17,059 bases of DNA from Anaerolineales bacterium UBA3001. GTDB lineage: Bacteria; Chloroflexota; Anaerolineae; Anaerolineales; UBA11657. The stretch lies in NCBI GenBank assembly GCA_002346435.1, contig DDZT01000015.1, forward strand, positions 1 to 17,059, given 5' to 3'. The first letter of the stretch is position 1; each line of letters opens with the position of its first letter. The notes beneath the pieces are model-generated. The model saw nothing but the letters and a program-made list of their open reading frames with translations. It had not been told where the DNA came from and searched no databases. Shown piece by piece: positions 6,612 to 13,753 of this stretch. The position numbers and the translations under genes are program-made.

Positions 6612-7433
6612 TTGAATCATCAAGAAAGTAATGAACCACAATTTACCCACACCGTAGCCATTGCGTCTGGTAAAGGCGGTGTTGGTAAATCAACCATTGC
6701 AGTAAATGTAGCTATATCAATAGCTAAAAATGGGAACAAAGTAGGTTTATTAGATGCGGATGTTTATGGTCCTAACTGTCATATTATGATGGGTGTAAAA
6801 TCGCTGCCCCCACCGCAAGGGAAAACGATAGTTCCTGCTCTTGCACATGGAGTGAAGGTGATTAGTATGGGTTTGCTTGTAGGAGAAACCCAACCTTTAG
6901 CTTGGCGGGGACCTATGCTGCATTCTGCCATTAGGCAATTTGTGGAAGATGTAGATTGGGGTGACATTGATTATCTTATCGTAGATTTGCCTCCGGGTAC
7001 TGGAGATGCACAGCTGAGTATTTCTCAGACTCTTTCTCTTACAGGTGGTTTCATTGTTACTCTTCCTCAAGCGGTTTCAATTGCTGATGCTCGCCGTGGA
7101 CTTGAATTATTTAGACAATTACATGTTCCAGTACTTGGTGTAGTAGAAAATATGAGTCATTTGGTTATGCCTAATGGTGAGAGATTAGATGTGTTTGGTG
7201 AGGGTGGTGGTGAACAGCTTGCTAAAGATACAGGCGTTGATTTTATTGGTAGTGTACCTTTGGATCCGCAGGTTCGTATGGGAGGAGATAGTGGTAATCC
7301 AATTGTGATTTCACAACCAGAATCACAGGCTGCAGTATCCTTGATCAGTATAGCTGATGCTATTGTTAGCATATCGACCATACAAGCTGAGAAACAGAAA
7401 AAGAATTTTATTCCAATAGAGATAGTGGAATGA
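6612..7433 (+). CDS. mrp: Mrp/NBP35-type P-loop ATPase, Fe-S cluster carrier family, lacking the CxxC
   Basis: A 273-residue protein of the Mrp/ApbC/NBP35 family, dimeric cytoplasmic ATPases that carry and insert Fe-S clusters; the mitochondrial member Ind1/NUBPL serves complex I. The deviant Walker A GKGGVGKS is at 20-27, DADVYGPN at 48-55, WRGPM at 98-102 and the DLPPGTGD switch at 125-132. There is no N-terminal DUF59/MIP18 domain. In the segment ENMSHLVMPNGERLDVFG (179-196) the usual CxxC is missing, and the only cysteine in the protein is C56; such variants are known elsewhere in the family. The start is TTG at 6612, fixed by AGGAG six bases upstream and an in-frame stop at 6606. It follows the small Cys-motif gene by 42 bases, so the two are likely co-transcribed. 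Confidence 0.93.
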   Translation: MNHQESNEPQFTHTVAIASGKGGVGKSTIAVNVAISIAKNGNKVGLLDADVYGPNCHIMMGVKSLPPPQGKTIVPALAHGVKVISMGLLVGETQPLAWRGPMLHSAIRQFVEDVDWGDIDYLIVDLPPGTGDAQLSISQTLSLTGGFIVTLPQAVSIADARRGLELFRQLHVPVLGVVENMSHLVMPNGERLDVFGEGGGEQLAKDTGVDFIGSVPLDPQVRMGGDSGNPIVISQPESQAAVSLISIADAIVSISTIQAEKQKKNFIPIEIVE

Positions 7434-7469
7434 TGGTTAAGATCTATAGTTAAAAAGACAGTTAATACC

Positions 7470-7475
7470 TATAGT
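7470..7475 (+). promoter_or_regulatory. Candidate -10 box for the M20D gene
   Basis: TATAGT ends five bases before the ATG at 7481, with no Shine-Dalgarno sequence. CTATAGT also occurs 25 bases upstream (7444-7450). No good -35 is present. The spacing would give a leaderless transcript, unless the gene is read from mrp, which ends only 47 bases upstream. Confidence 0.35.
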
Positions 7476-7480
7476 CACAT

Positions 7481-8653
7481 ATGAGTGAATTTATCAAAGC
7501 AGCAAAAAGTCTTGAAAAGGTGTTGATTGCTGAAAGGCGTGATTTTCATCGTCACCCTGAGGTTGGATACAATGAAATCAGAACATCTGGCATAGTTGCT
7601 CAGCTACTAGACGAATTGGGTATGCAAGTTCAGGATGGTGTGGGTAAGACGGGGGTTGTAGGATTACTAAGTGGACAACACGCTGGACCTACTGTTCTCC
7701 TAAGATTTGACATGGATGCATTACCAATTCAGGAAGAGAATGATGTGGAATATGTGTCGCAAAATAATGGTGTGATGCATGCGTGTGGCCATGATGGGCA
7801 TGTAGCCATTGGAATGTGTGTTGCTAGGATGCTTGCTGCACACTCTGATAATTTGAAAGGATCAATCAAGTTCGTGTTTCAGCCGGCAGAGGAAGGAGGT
7901 GCTGGGGCTGCGGCAATGATTAGGGATGGGGTACTACTTGATCCCACTCCAGATTATGTCTATGGTATGCATTTATGGAATGAAAGGCCTGTGGGCTGGG
8001 TTGGTGCTACGGATGGTAATATGATGGCTGGAAGTTGTAGCTGGCAATGTACTATTGTCGGTAATGGAGGTCATGCCGCCGCACCACAACATACTAATGA
8101 TCCTGCTGTTGCAGCTGCACAAATCGTGATGGGACTGCAAACTGTAGTTTCTCGTAATTTGCCTCCGGCAGATGCAGTTGTAGTCAGCGTTACTCAAATT
8201 CATTGTGGCGACACTCACAATGTAATTCCAAATGAAGCGAGCTTGGCAGGTACACTACGGTATTTTAGTGCTTCTGCATATGAAACAGTTACCAATAGTG
8301 TTACTAGGATAGCGGAAGATATTGCATCTGCTATGGGATGTTCTGCAAATGTCTCTTTCAGCACTGGGTACAGACCGGTGAGCAATAATTTAGATGCTGC
8401 ACGTTTAGTACGAGAACAGGCACAGTATGTGCCAGAAGTGAACATAGTATCAAATGAAGAGCGCACTGCAGTTTCAGAAGATTTTAGCGAATTCATGGTT
8501 GATATACCGGGATGTTATTTTTTTGTTGGTTCATCAAATAGTGAGCGTGGTTTGGCTTATCCACATCATCACCCAAAATTTGATATAGATGAACAGTCAC
8601 TAACAATTGGTGCAGCAATGATGGCTGGAATAGCGTCACAACACGTATTGTAA
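7481..8653 (+). CDS. M20D family metal-dependent amidohydrolase
   Basis: A 390-residue amidohydrolase of peptidase family M20D, the group that includes hippurate hydrolase, IAA-amino acid hydrolase and N-acetyl-diaminopimelate deacetylase. It should cleave an N-acyl amino acid or similar amide in the cytoplasm using two metal ions. Visible motifs are RRDFHRHPEVGYNE near the start, RFDMDALPI at 75-83, MHACGHDGH at 99-107 with likely ligands C102 and H104, QPAEEGG at 134-140 with the catalytic Glu, MHLW with H164, GGHAAAP at 196-202 in the dimerisation (lid) domain, and the C-terminal YPHHHPKFDID. Length matches the family. There is no Shine-Dalgarno; TATAGT lies just upstream. It converges on rimO with a 20-base gap. 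The substrate cannot be read from sequence, though the nearby hyuAB pair also acts on amide or lactam bonds. Confidence 0.92.
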   Translation: MSEFIKAAKSLEKVLIAERRDFHRHPEVGYNEIRTSGIVAQLLDELGMQVQDGVGKTGVVGLLSGQHAGPTVLLRFDMDALPIQEENDVEYVSQNNGVMHACGHDGHVAIGMCVARMLAAHSDNLKGSIKFVFQPAEEGGAGAAAMIRDGVLLDPTPDYVYGMHLWNERPVGWVGATDGNMMAGSCSWQCTIVGNGGHAAAPQHTNDPAVAAAQIVMGLQTVVSRNLPPADAVVVSVTQIHCGDTHNVIPNEASLAGTLRYFSASAYETVTNSVTRIAEDIASAMGCSANVSFSTGYRPVSNNLDAARLVREQAQYVPEVNIVSNEERTAVSEDFSEFMVDIPGCYFFVGSSNSERGLAYPHHHPKFDIDEQSLTIGAAMMAGIASQHVL

Positions 8654-8673
8654 TAAGTGGTAAATCTACAAGT

Positions 8674-10011
8674 TTATTGTTGTGCTGGCACTCCAGTTAG
8701 ATCATAGGTCATTGCTCCAGTAATGTACACTGGGCTTATTGTTCCTACGGGAAGTTCTCCTTCCACAATAACTGTTCCGTCTATTTCTGGTGCATCTCGG
8801 TAACTTCGACCCACACTTATCCCATCTTCTTTACCTTCTATCAATACGTCGAGTGTTTTTCCTAAGAAATGTTGATTTTTTTGTAAAGATATATTCTGTT
8901 GTAGTTGCATGAGTTTTTCAAATCTATTTTCTTTGATTTCCTGAGAGATCGGATCCCCTAGTGGCGCACTGGTGGTATCGTGTTCAAAAGAGAACTGGAA
9001 AGCTCCTAATCTATCAAACTGTAACTCTTCAACAAAATCAAGTAGTGTCCCAAACTCTGAATCTGTCTCACCAGGATATCCCACGATGAAGGTAGTACGG
9101 ATTGCAAGATCAGGTATTGCATCTCGCATCTTATGGATTGTTTTGTGTACCCAGTCCAAGTTTGCAGGCCGTTTCATTCTAAGTAGGGTCTTGCGGTTCC
9201 CATGCTGGAGTGGCATGTCCAAATAAGGAACAATTTGTGAATGGGATGCCATGGTTTCTATAAGCTCGTTAGTTACATAGCCTGGGTAGGCATACATGAT
9301 ACGAATCCATGGTATGTCAGGTACACTCGCAACCATTTCTTTTAGGAGCTGTGCCAGCCCATTTTTTACGCCTATGTCATGTCCATAATCAGTAGTATCC
9401 TGTGAAATCAATACAATCTCTTGCACTCCCATCGATTGCAAGTATTTGGCTTCAGAAATGATGTGCTCTGGTTGGCGACTTATGTGAGTACCTTTGATTA
9501 AAGGTATGGCACAGAATGCACATGGGCGACGACAGCCATCAGCAATTTTTAGGTATGCACTTTTCCCTTCGATTGCTACTCGTAGTGCGCCTTTCTCATC
9601 TCGGCCCACATTTGGAACTTCAGGGATATGATAAAGAGTCTGGGAACTTTTGCGACTTTGTATTTTGTCTATTACATCTACAATATCCATCCATCTTCGA
9701 GTGCCAATAATCCCATCGATTCCCGGGATGTTTTTAGCTATCTCATTTCCATAACGCTGTGAAAGACAACCTGCAGCTATAAGCTTCTGTTCAGAAGTTT
9801 TGCATTCTGCCAATTGTTGCAGTGCTTGAATAGACTCTGCCCGTGCTGGGCCAATAAAGCCACATGTGTTTACAATCAACAGTTGTGCGTCTCCTGGTTG
9901 GTTGGTGCTTTGGTAACCAGTCTCATCCAATAGTTGTGCCATGCTTCTACTATCTACTGTGTTTTTAGCACATCCAAGGGAATGCAAATAGAAGTATTTT
10001 GAGTTTTTCAT
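8674..10011 (-). CDS. rimO: Ribosomal protein S12 methylthiotransferase RimO
   Basis: A 445-residue radical SAM methylthiotransferase that adds a methylthio group to the conserved Asp of ribosomal protein S12. The UPF0004 domain (about 5-125) has its cluster cysteines C14 (SLGCAKNTVDS, the RimO form), C50 and C82. The radical SAM core (about 145-365) carries CxxxCxxC at C160, C164 and C167. A TRAM domain follows at about 375-437. The LGCAKNTVDS start and MPLQHGN fit RimO better than its tRNA-modifying relative MiaB. The ATG at 10011 has no Shine-Dalgarno sequence; a good promoter ends so close that the mRNA would be nearly leaderless. It stands alone on the minus strand, divergent from hyuA across 83 bases. 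It needs two [4Fe-4S] clusters, another Fe-S client in this window. Confidence 0.95.
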   Translation of the reverse strand: MKNSKYFYLHSLGCAKNTVDSRSMAQLLDETGYQSTNQPGDAQLLIVNTCGFIGPARAESIQALQQLAECKTSEQKLIAAGCLSQRYGNEIAKNIPGIDGIIGTRRWMDIVDVIDKIQSRKSSQTLYHIPEVPNVGRDEKGALRVAIEGKSAYLKIADGCRRPCAFCAIPLIKGTHISRQPEHIISEAKYLQSMGVQEIVLISQDTTDYGHDIGVKNGLAQLLKEMVASVPDIPWIRIMYAYPGYVTNELIETMASHSQIVPYLDMPLQHGNRKTLLRMKRPANLDWVHKTIHKMRDAIPDLAIRTTFIVGYPGETDSEFGTLLDFVEELQFDRLGAFQFSFEHDTTSAPLGDPISQEIKENRFEKLMQLQQNISLQKNQHFLGKTLDVLIEGKEDGISVGRSYRDAPEIDGTVIVEGELPVGTISPVYITGAMTYDLTGVPAQQ

Positions 10012-10012
10012 C

Positions 10013-10032
10013 GAGTGAGGATTATCTCACTC
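10013..10032. promoter_or_regulatory. Palindromic operator-like site over the rimO -10 box
   Basis: GAGTGAG (10013-10019) and CTCACTC (10026-10032) form a perfect seven-base inverted repeat around GATTAT. The spacer carries most of the rimO -10 hexamer, and the palindrome ends one base from the rimO start codon. This placement suits a repressor site; the protein is unknown. Confidence 0.45.
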
Positions 10033-10050
10033 AGTAGAACATGTTGTCAA
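10021..10050 (-). promoter_or_regulatory. rimO: Sigma70-type promoter of rimO
   Basis: On the minus strand a perfect TTGACA (10050-10045) precedes GATAAT (10026-10021, five of six) with an 18-base spacer. Transcription should start within a few bases of the ATG at 10011, so the transcript would have almost no leader. Confidence 0.65.
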
Positions 10051-10081
10051 ACATAGTCTGGGCGATATTTGTTGAATGAGA

Positions 10082-10087
10082 TATAGT
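10082..10087 (+). promoter_or_regulatory. Candidate -10 box for hyuA
   Basis: TATAGT ends seven bases before the hyuA ATG at 10095. There is no Shine-Dalgarno sequence and no clear -35 at 16 to 18 bases upstream. The arrangement fits a leaderless transcript like those suggested for the SH3b, M20D and rimO genes. Confidence 0.4.
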
Positions 10088-10094
10088 ATGAATT

Positions 10095-12155
10095 ATGCAA
10101 GGACATAAAATACGAATCGGAGTTGATATTGGCGGCACTTTCACGGATTTTGTAATTTTTGATGAGGATGCAGGAATTGTTCAGTCTTTTAAGTTATTGT
10201 CGACACCATTGACACCAGAGGAAGTAGTAATTAGCGGTTTAGACAAAATATTGTCTTCTAAAGACGATAAAAATAAATCTGTAGTGTTAGTTCACGGTTC
10301 TACAGTAGCTACAAACACACTTTTAGAACGCAAAGGTGCTAATTCTGCTCTAATTACTACTCGAGGATTCAAAGATGTGTTAAAAATTGGTAGACAAGCC
10401 AGGACAAAAATCTACGGTTTTTGTACAAATAACCTTACGCCTTTGTTGGAGGATGATAGGTGTTTTGAAGTCAGCGAGCGCATTGGGTCTAGAGGTGAAG
10501 TATTAGAACCTCTGGTTTTAGATGAAATTTCTAACCTAATTGATGACTTGCGACAAAATAAAGTCAGATCGGTCGCTATTAGTCTGCTGTTTTCATTTCA
10601 CTATCCTAAACATGAAGAAATAATTGCTAAGGAGCTTAGAAATGCTGGTTTCTTCGTCTCGGTTTCAAGCAATGTTGTGCCTGAATTTAGAGAGTTTGAA
10701 CGTGCATCTACCACTGTAGTAAATGCTTATGTTACTCCAATCTTGGATGAATACATTGGTAGATTGCAGAGTGAATTACCCGATAATGTGGGGAGGCTTC
10801 GTGTGATGCAATCGAATGGAGGTACGATTAGTGCTAGCGAGGCACGTATAACAGGAGTGAAATCAATTGTTTCTGGTCCTGCCGGGGGTGTTGTCGGTGC
10901 TTTATCTGTGTCACAAATGTCCGGAAACAATCAGATTATTACGTTAGATATGGGCGGTACTTCTACAGATGTATCTCTGATTCAAGGTGATCCTAAACTA
11001 ACATCCCAGAGTGTTGTTGGAGGTGTTCCAATACGTATACCAATGATTGATATACATACTGTAGGTGCAGGTGGTGGCTCCATAGCCTATGTGGATGCTG
11101 GTGGAGCACTAAAGGTAGGACCCAATAGTGCTGGTGCTAATCCCGGACCGGCTTGTTATGGATTAGGGGGTGATTATCCAACCGTAACTGATGCGAATAT
11201 AGTTTTGGGTCGCATTCGACCAGAGCACTTCTTGGGTGGAACAATGAAAATTGATGAAACTCGAGCACACAATGTACTGACTCAACTTGCTAAGCGAGCT
11301 AGGCTGGTTAAGCAAACTGATCTTACAATTGCACAATCCGCTGCATTAGGTATTATAGAGGTTACTAATGCTCATATGGAGCGTGCACTGCGTTTAATCT
11401 CCGTGCAGCGTGGTTACGATCCTAGAGACTTTACACTTGTTGCTTTTGGTGGTGCAGGAGGTTTGCATGTGTGTGAACTAGCAAGGGCTCTAAGTATTGG
11501 GCAAGTGATTGTTCCACGTCGAGCATCTACAATGTCCGCGTTAGGTATGATAGGTGCGGATGTGATCAAGGATTATGTACGTACAGTTATGCTTCCTGAA
11601 GACACTTTGTATAGTGAGTTATTAAGCAGGATTAAGAGCATGGTTGTTCTTGCTGAAGCCGAAATGGAAGAAGAGCTGATATCAGAAGATGACATTTGCT
11701 TGCAAACTACATTGGATATACGATATCGTGGTCAATCTTATGAATTGAATGTTCCATTGACCGAGGACTATCATTCAGACTTTCATGATGCTCATATGCA
11801 GGCATATGGACATAGCAATTCTGACGATCCCATAGAAATAGTAAATCTGCGCGTACGATGTATTGGATTAGTGAGTGCAGTGCCAATAATTAAAACTAAA
11901 TCGGTTAGTACTGATTCTTCTGTGGCTCATCTCGGAAAATCTCCTATGGTACTATCGCGTGAAATTATTGATAATGATATTTATTCTGGTGATTTATTAA
12001 AGCCGGGTCACGTGATTGTTGGCCCGGCTTTAATAGTCTATAGTGACACTACCGTATTGATTTTCTGTGAGGATCGAGCAGTGGTTGATCCATTGCATAA
12101 TGTTGTGATTGATATCGGAATGTCAAATAATGGTAAGGAAGCATTTTATGAGTAA
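10095..12155 (+). CDS. hyuA: Hydantoinase/oxoprolinase subunit A (N-methylhydantoinase A-like)
   Basis: A 686-residue HyuA-type subunit. Proteins of this group bind ATP and, with a HyuB partner, open the ring of hydantoins or 5-oxoproline; relatives work in acetone or acetophenone carboxylation. The ASKHA-type ATP fold is marked by DIGGTFTD at 11-18, GSTVATNTLLER near 70-81, a GPAGGVVGA loop near 261-269, and DMGGTSTDVSLI near 285-296. The run TVGAGGGS...GPNSAGANPGPACYG, typical of HyuA, follows, as does GGAGGLH. Length is normal. The start is at 10095, with no Shine-Dalgarno and a TATAGT just upstream. It overlaps hyuB by eight bases. The true substrate (hydantoin, oxoproline or another lactam) cannot be told from sequence. 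A strong inverted repeat lies inside the gene at 11995-12035. Confidence 0.92.
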   Translation: MQGHKIRIGVDIGGTFTDFVIFDEDAGIVQSFKLLSTPLTPEEVVISGLDKILSSKDDKNKSVVLVHGSTVATNTLLERKGANSALITTRGFKDVLKIGRQARTKIYGFCTNNLTPLLEDDRCFEVSERIGSRGEVLEPLVLDEISNLIDDLRQNKVRSVAISLLFSFHYPKHEEIIAKELRNAGFFVSVSSNVVPEFREFERASTTVVNAYVTPILDEYIGRLQSELPDNVGRLRVMQSNGGTISASEARITGVKSIVSGPAGGVVGALSVSQMSGNNQIITLDMGGTSTDVSLIQGDPKLTSQSVVGGVPIRIPMIDIHTVGAGGGSIAYVDAGGALKVGPNSAGANPGPACYGLGGDYPTVTDANIVLGRIRPEHFLGGTMKIDETRAHNVLTQLAKRARLVKQTDLTIAQSAALGIIEVTNAHMERALRLISVQRGYDPRDFTLVAFGGAGGLHVCELARALSIGQVIVPRRASTMSALGMIGADVIKDYVRTVMLPEDTLYSELLSRIKSMVVLAEAEMEEELISEDDICLQTTLDIRYRGQSYELNVPLTEDYHSDFHDAHMQAYGHSNSDDPIEIVNLRVRCIGLVSAVPIIKTKSVSTDSSVAHLGKSPMVLSREIIDNDIYSGDLLKPGHVIVGPALIVYSDTTVLIFCEDRAVVDPLHNVVIDIGMSNNGKEAFYE
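11995..12035. repeat. 13-base perfect inverted repeat inside hyuA
   Basis: TATTAAAGCCGGG (11995-12007) and CCCGGCTTTAATA (12023-12035) are exact reverse complements around a 15-base spacer. In RNA three more pairs can form (U-G, C-G, A-U), giving a 16-pair stem with a nine-base loop. No T-run follows. It lies about 120 bases before the hyuA stop. Confidence 0.75.
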
Positions 12156-13734
12156 ATACTTAATGCCGGATGCAGTGCAAACAGAGATTTTCAGGCATTT
12201 ATTGGATTCAATTGCCGAGGAAATGGGAGTTACATTACAGTATAGTTCTTATTCACCCAATATCAAGGAAAGACGAGATTTTTCTTGTGCATTGTTTGAC
12301 ATACAAGGGAATATGGTAGCCCAGGCATCCCATATACCAGTACATTTAGGAGCTATGCCATTATCTGTAGAGTCATGTATGCGCAAAATCAAATTTTTGC
12401 CCGATGATGTGATTATGGTGAATGATCCTTTCATGGGCGGTACTCATTTACCAGATATTACACTAATCACTCCGATTTTTCATGATGGGAATTTGTTTGC
12501 ACTAGCAGCAAATAGAGCTCATCATTCTGATATTGGGGGAATGTCGCCTGGCTCAATGCCTGTTTCAACTGAAATATTTCAGGAGGGTATGATAATTCCA
12601 CCAATGAAGCTAGTGGCACAAGGCCACACTAATGAAGCAGTTCTGGAATTGTTGCTTGCAAATGTTCGTACTCCTAAAGAACGGGCTGGTGATATTCGCG
12701 CTCAAATAGCAGCAAATCTTAGGGGTGCAGACAGAATAGCAGAATTGGTGGCAAGGTATGGCCCTGATCATTTAACTGCTGCTATGAAAAGTCTAATTGA
12801 ATATTCTGACCGTACGATGCGTCAGTTGATATCTTCATTGCCTAATGGTACCTATAGTTTTAGTGATGTAATGGATGATGACGGTGTTAAGATTGATGAA
12901 GTTAAGATTAAAGTGTCCATAACTATTAGTGGTGACAAAGTGCAAGTGGATTTTTCTGGTACATCTCTGCAGGTGGATGGTAGTATAAATGCTACTAGAG
13001 CCATTACTTTAGCAGCTACTATGTACGTTTTCCGAAGTCTTTTAGAAGATGATATTCCTACCAATAGTGGTTGCTTACTTCCTATAGATGTAATTACACC
13101 GGAAGGTACTGTTGTGAATGCTAGGATGCCTGCTGCTGTGGCTGGCGGTAATGTTGAAACATCACAACGTATAACGGACGTACTTTTGGGAGCTTTGTCA
13201 CAGGTATGTCCAGAGAAAGTGCCAGCTGCAAGTCAGGGAACTATGAACAATCTTACTATAGGTGGTTTAGATTTGCGAATTTCTCACCCAACTCCTTTTG
13301 CTTATTACGAGACTATTGGGGGTGGTATGGGTGCGTGTCCTACAAATGATGGTGATGATGCTATTCATACACATATGACTAATACGTTGAATACTCCTGT
13401 AGAGGCATTAGAATATGCTTATCCTTTGCGGATTCGACGTTATGAAGTAAGACGTGGTTCGGGTGGAGCAGGTGTTTATCAAGGTGGCGATGGTATTATA
13501 AGAGAAATAGAGGTACTAACTGAGGCGCAGGTCACGATATTGTCGGATCGACGAATATTTGCTCCGTATGGGCTGTCTGGTGGCGATTCTGGCATGTTAG
13601 GATGTAATTATCTGATTAGAGATGGAGTAGAAAAAGTTTTGTCGGGCAAAACCAGTATAAAAGTAAGATCTGGTGACATAATAAGCATACATACCCCAGG
13701 TGGCGGTGGATTCGGTGTGCCACCTACAACCTAA
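12148..13734 (+). CDS. hyuB: Hydantoinase/oxoprolinase subunit B (N-methylhydantoinase B-like)
   Basis: A 528-residue HyuB-type subunit, the partner of HyuA in ATP-driven hydrolysis of hydantoins or related lactams in the cytoplasm. Family marks are ERRDFSCALFD near 41-51, VNDPFMGGTHLPD at 91-103, NRAHHSDIGG at 122-131 (likely metal site), FSGTS in the middle, GGGMGA, and the C-terminal HTPGGGGFG at 518-526. The ATG at 12148 was chosen because AAGGAAG lies six bases upstream and the protein then begins just before the conserved DAVQTEIFRHLL segment; the frame is open upstream but only inside hyuA. It overlaps the hyuA stop by eight bases, so translation is probably coupled and a fixed subunit ratio likely. 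The next gene starts 19 bases downstream. Confidence 0.92.
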   Translation: MSKYLMPDAVQTEIFRHLLDSIAEEMGVTLQYSSYSPNIKERRDFSCALFDIQGNMVAQASHIPVHLGAMPLSVESCMRKIKFLPDDVIMVNDPFMGGTHLPDITLITPIFHDGNLFALAANRAHHSDIGGMSPGSMPVSTEIFQEGMIIPPMKLVAQGHTNEAVLELLLANVRTPKERAGDIRAQIAANLRGADRIAELVARYGPDHLTAAMKSLIEYSDRTMRQLISSLPNGTYSFSDVMDDDGVKIDEVKIKVSITISGDKVQVDFSGTSLQVDGSINATRAITLAATMYVFRSLLEDDIPTNSGCLLPIDVITPEGTVVNARMPAAVAGGNVETSQRITDVLLGALSQVCPEKVPAASQGTMNNLTIGGLDLRISHPTPFAYYETIGGGMGACPTNDGDDAIHTHMTNTLNTPVEALEYAYPLRIRRYEVRRGSGGAGVYQGGDGIIREIEVLTEAQVTILSDRRIFAPYGLSGGDSGMLGCNYLIRDGVEKVLSGKTSIKVRSGDIISIHTPGGGGFGVPPTT

Positions 13735-13753
13735 CTTCAATAAAGTATATATA

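Noticed and set aside
9488..9506. TACCTTT/AAAGGTA stem inside rimO
   Set aside because: Seven-base arms in conserved radical SAM coding sequence; several such matches are expected by chance.
12109..12147. Longer hyuB starting at 12109
   Set aside because: The extra 13 residues lie inside hyuA and are unlike HyuB; AAGGAAG at 12135-12141 fits the ATG at 12148.
13700..13753. Longer DUF2723 protein starting at 13700 inside hyuB
   Set aside because: The added residues are not hydrophobic or conserved in style, and the natural membrane N-terminus begins at 13754.
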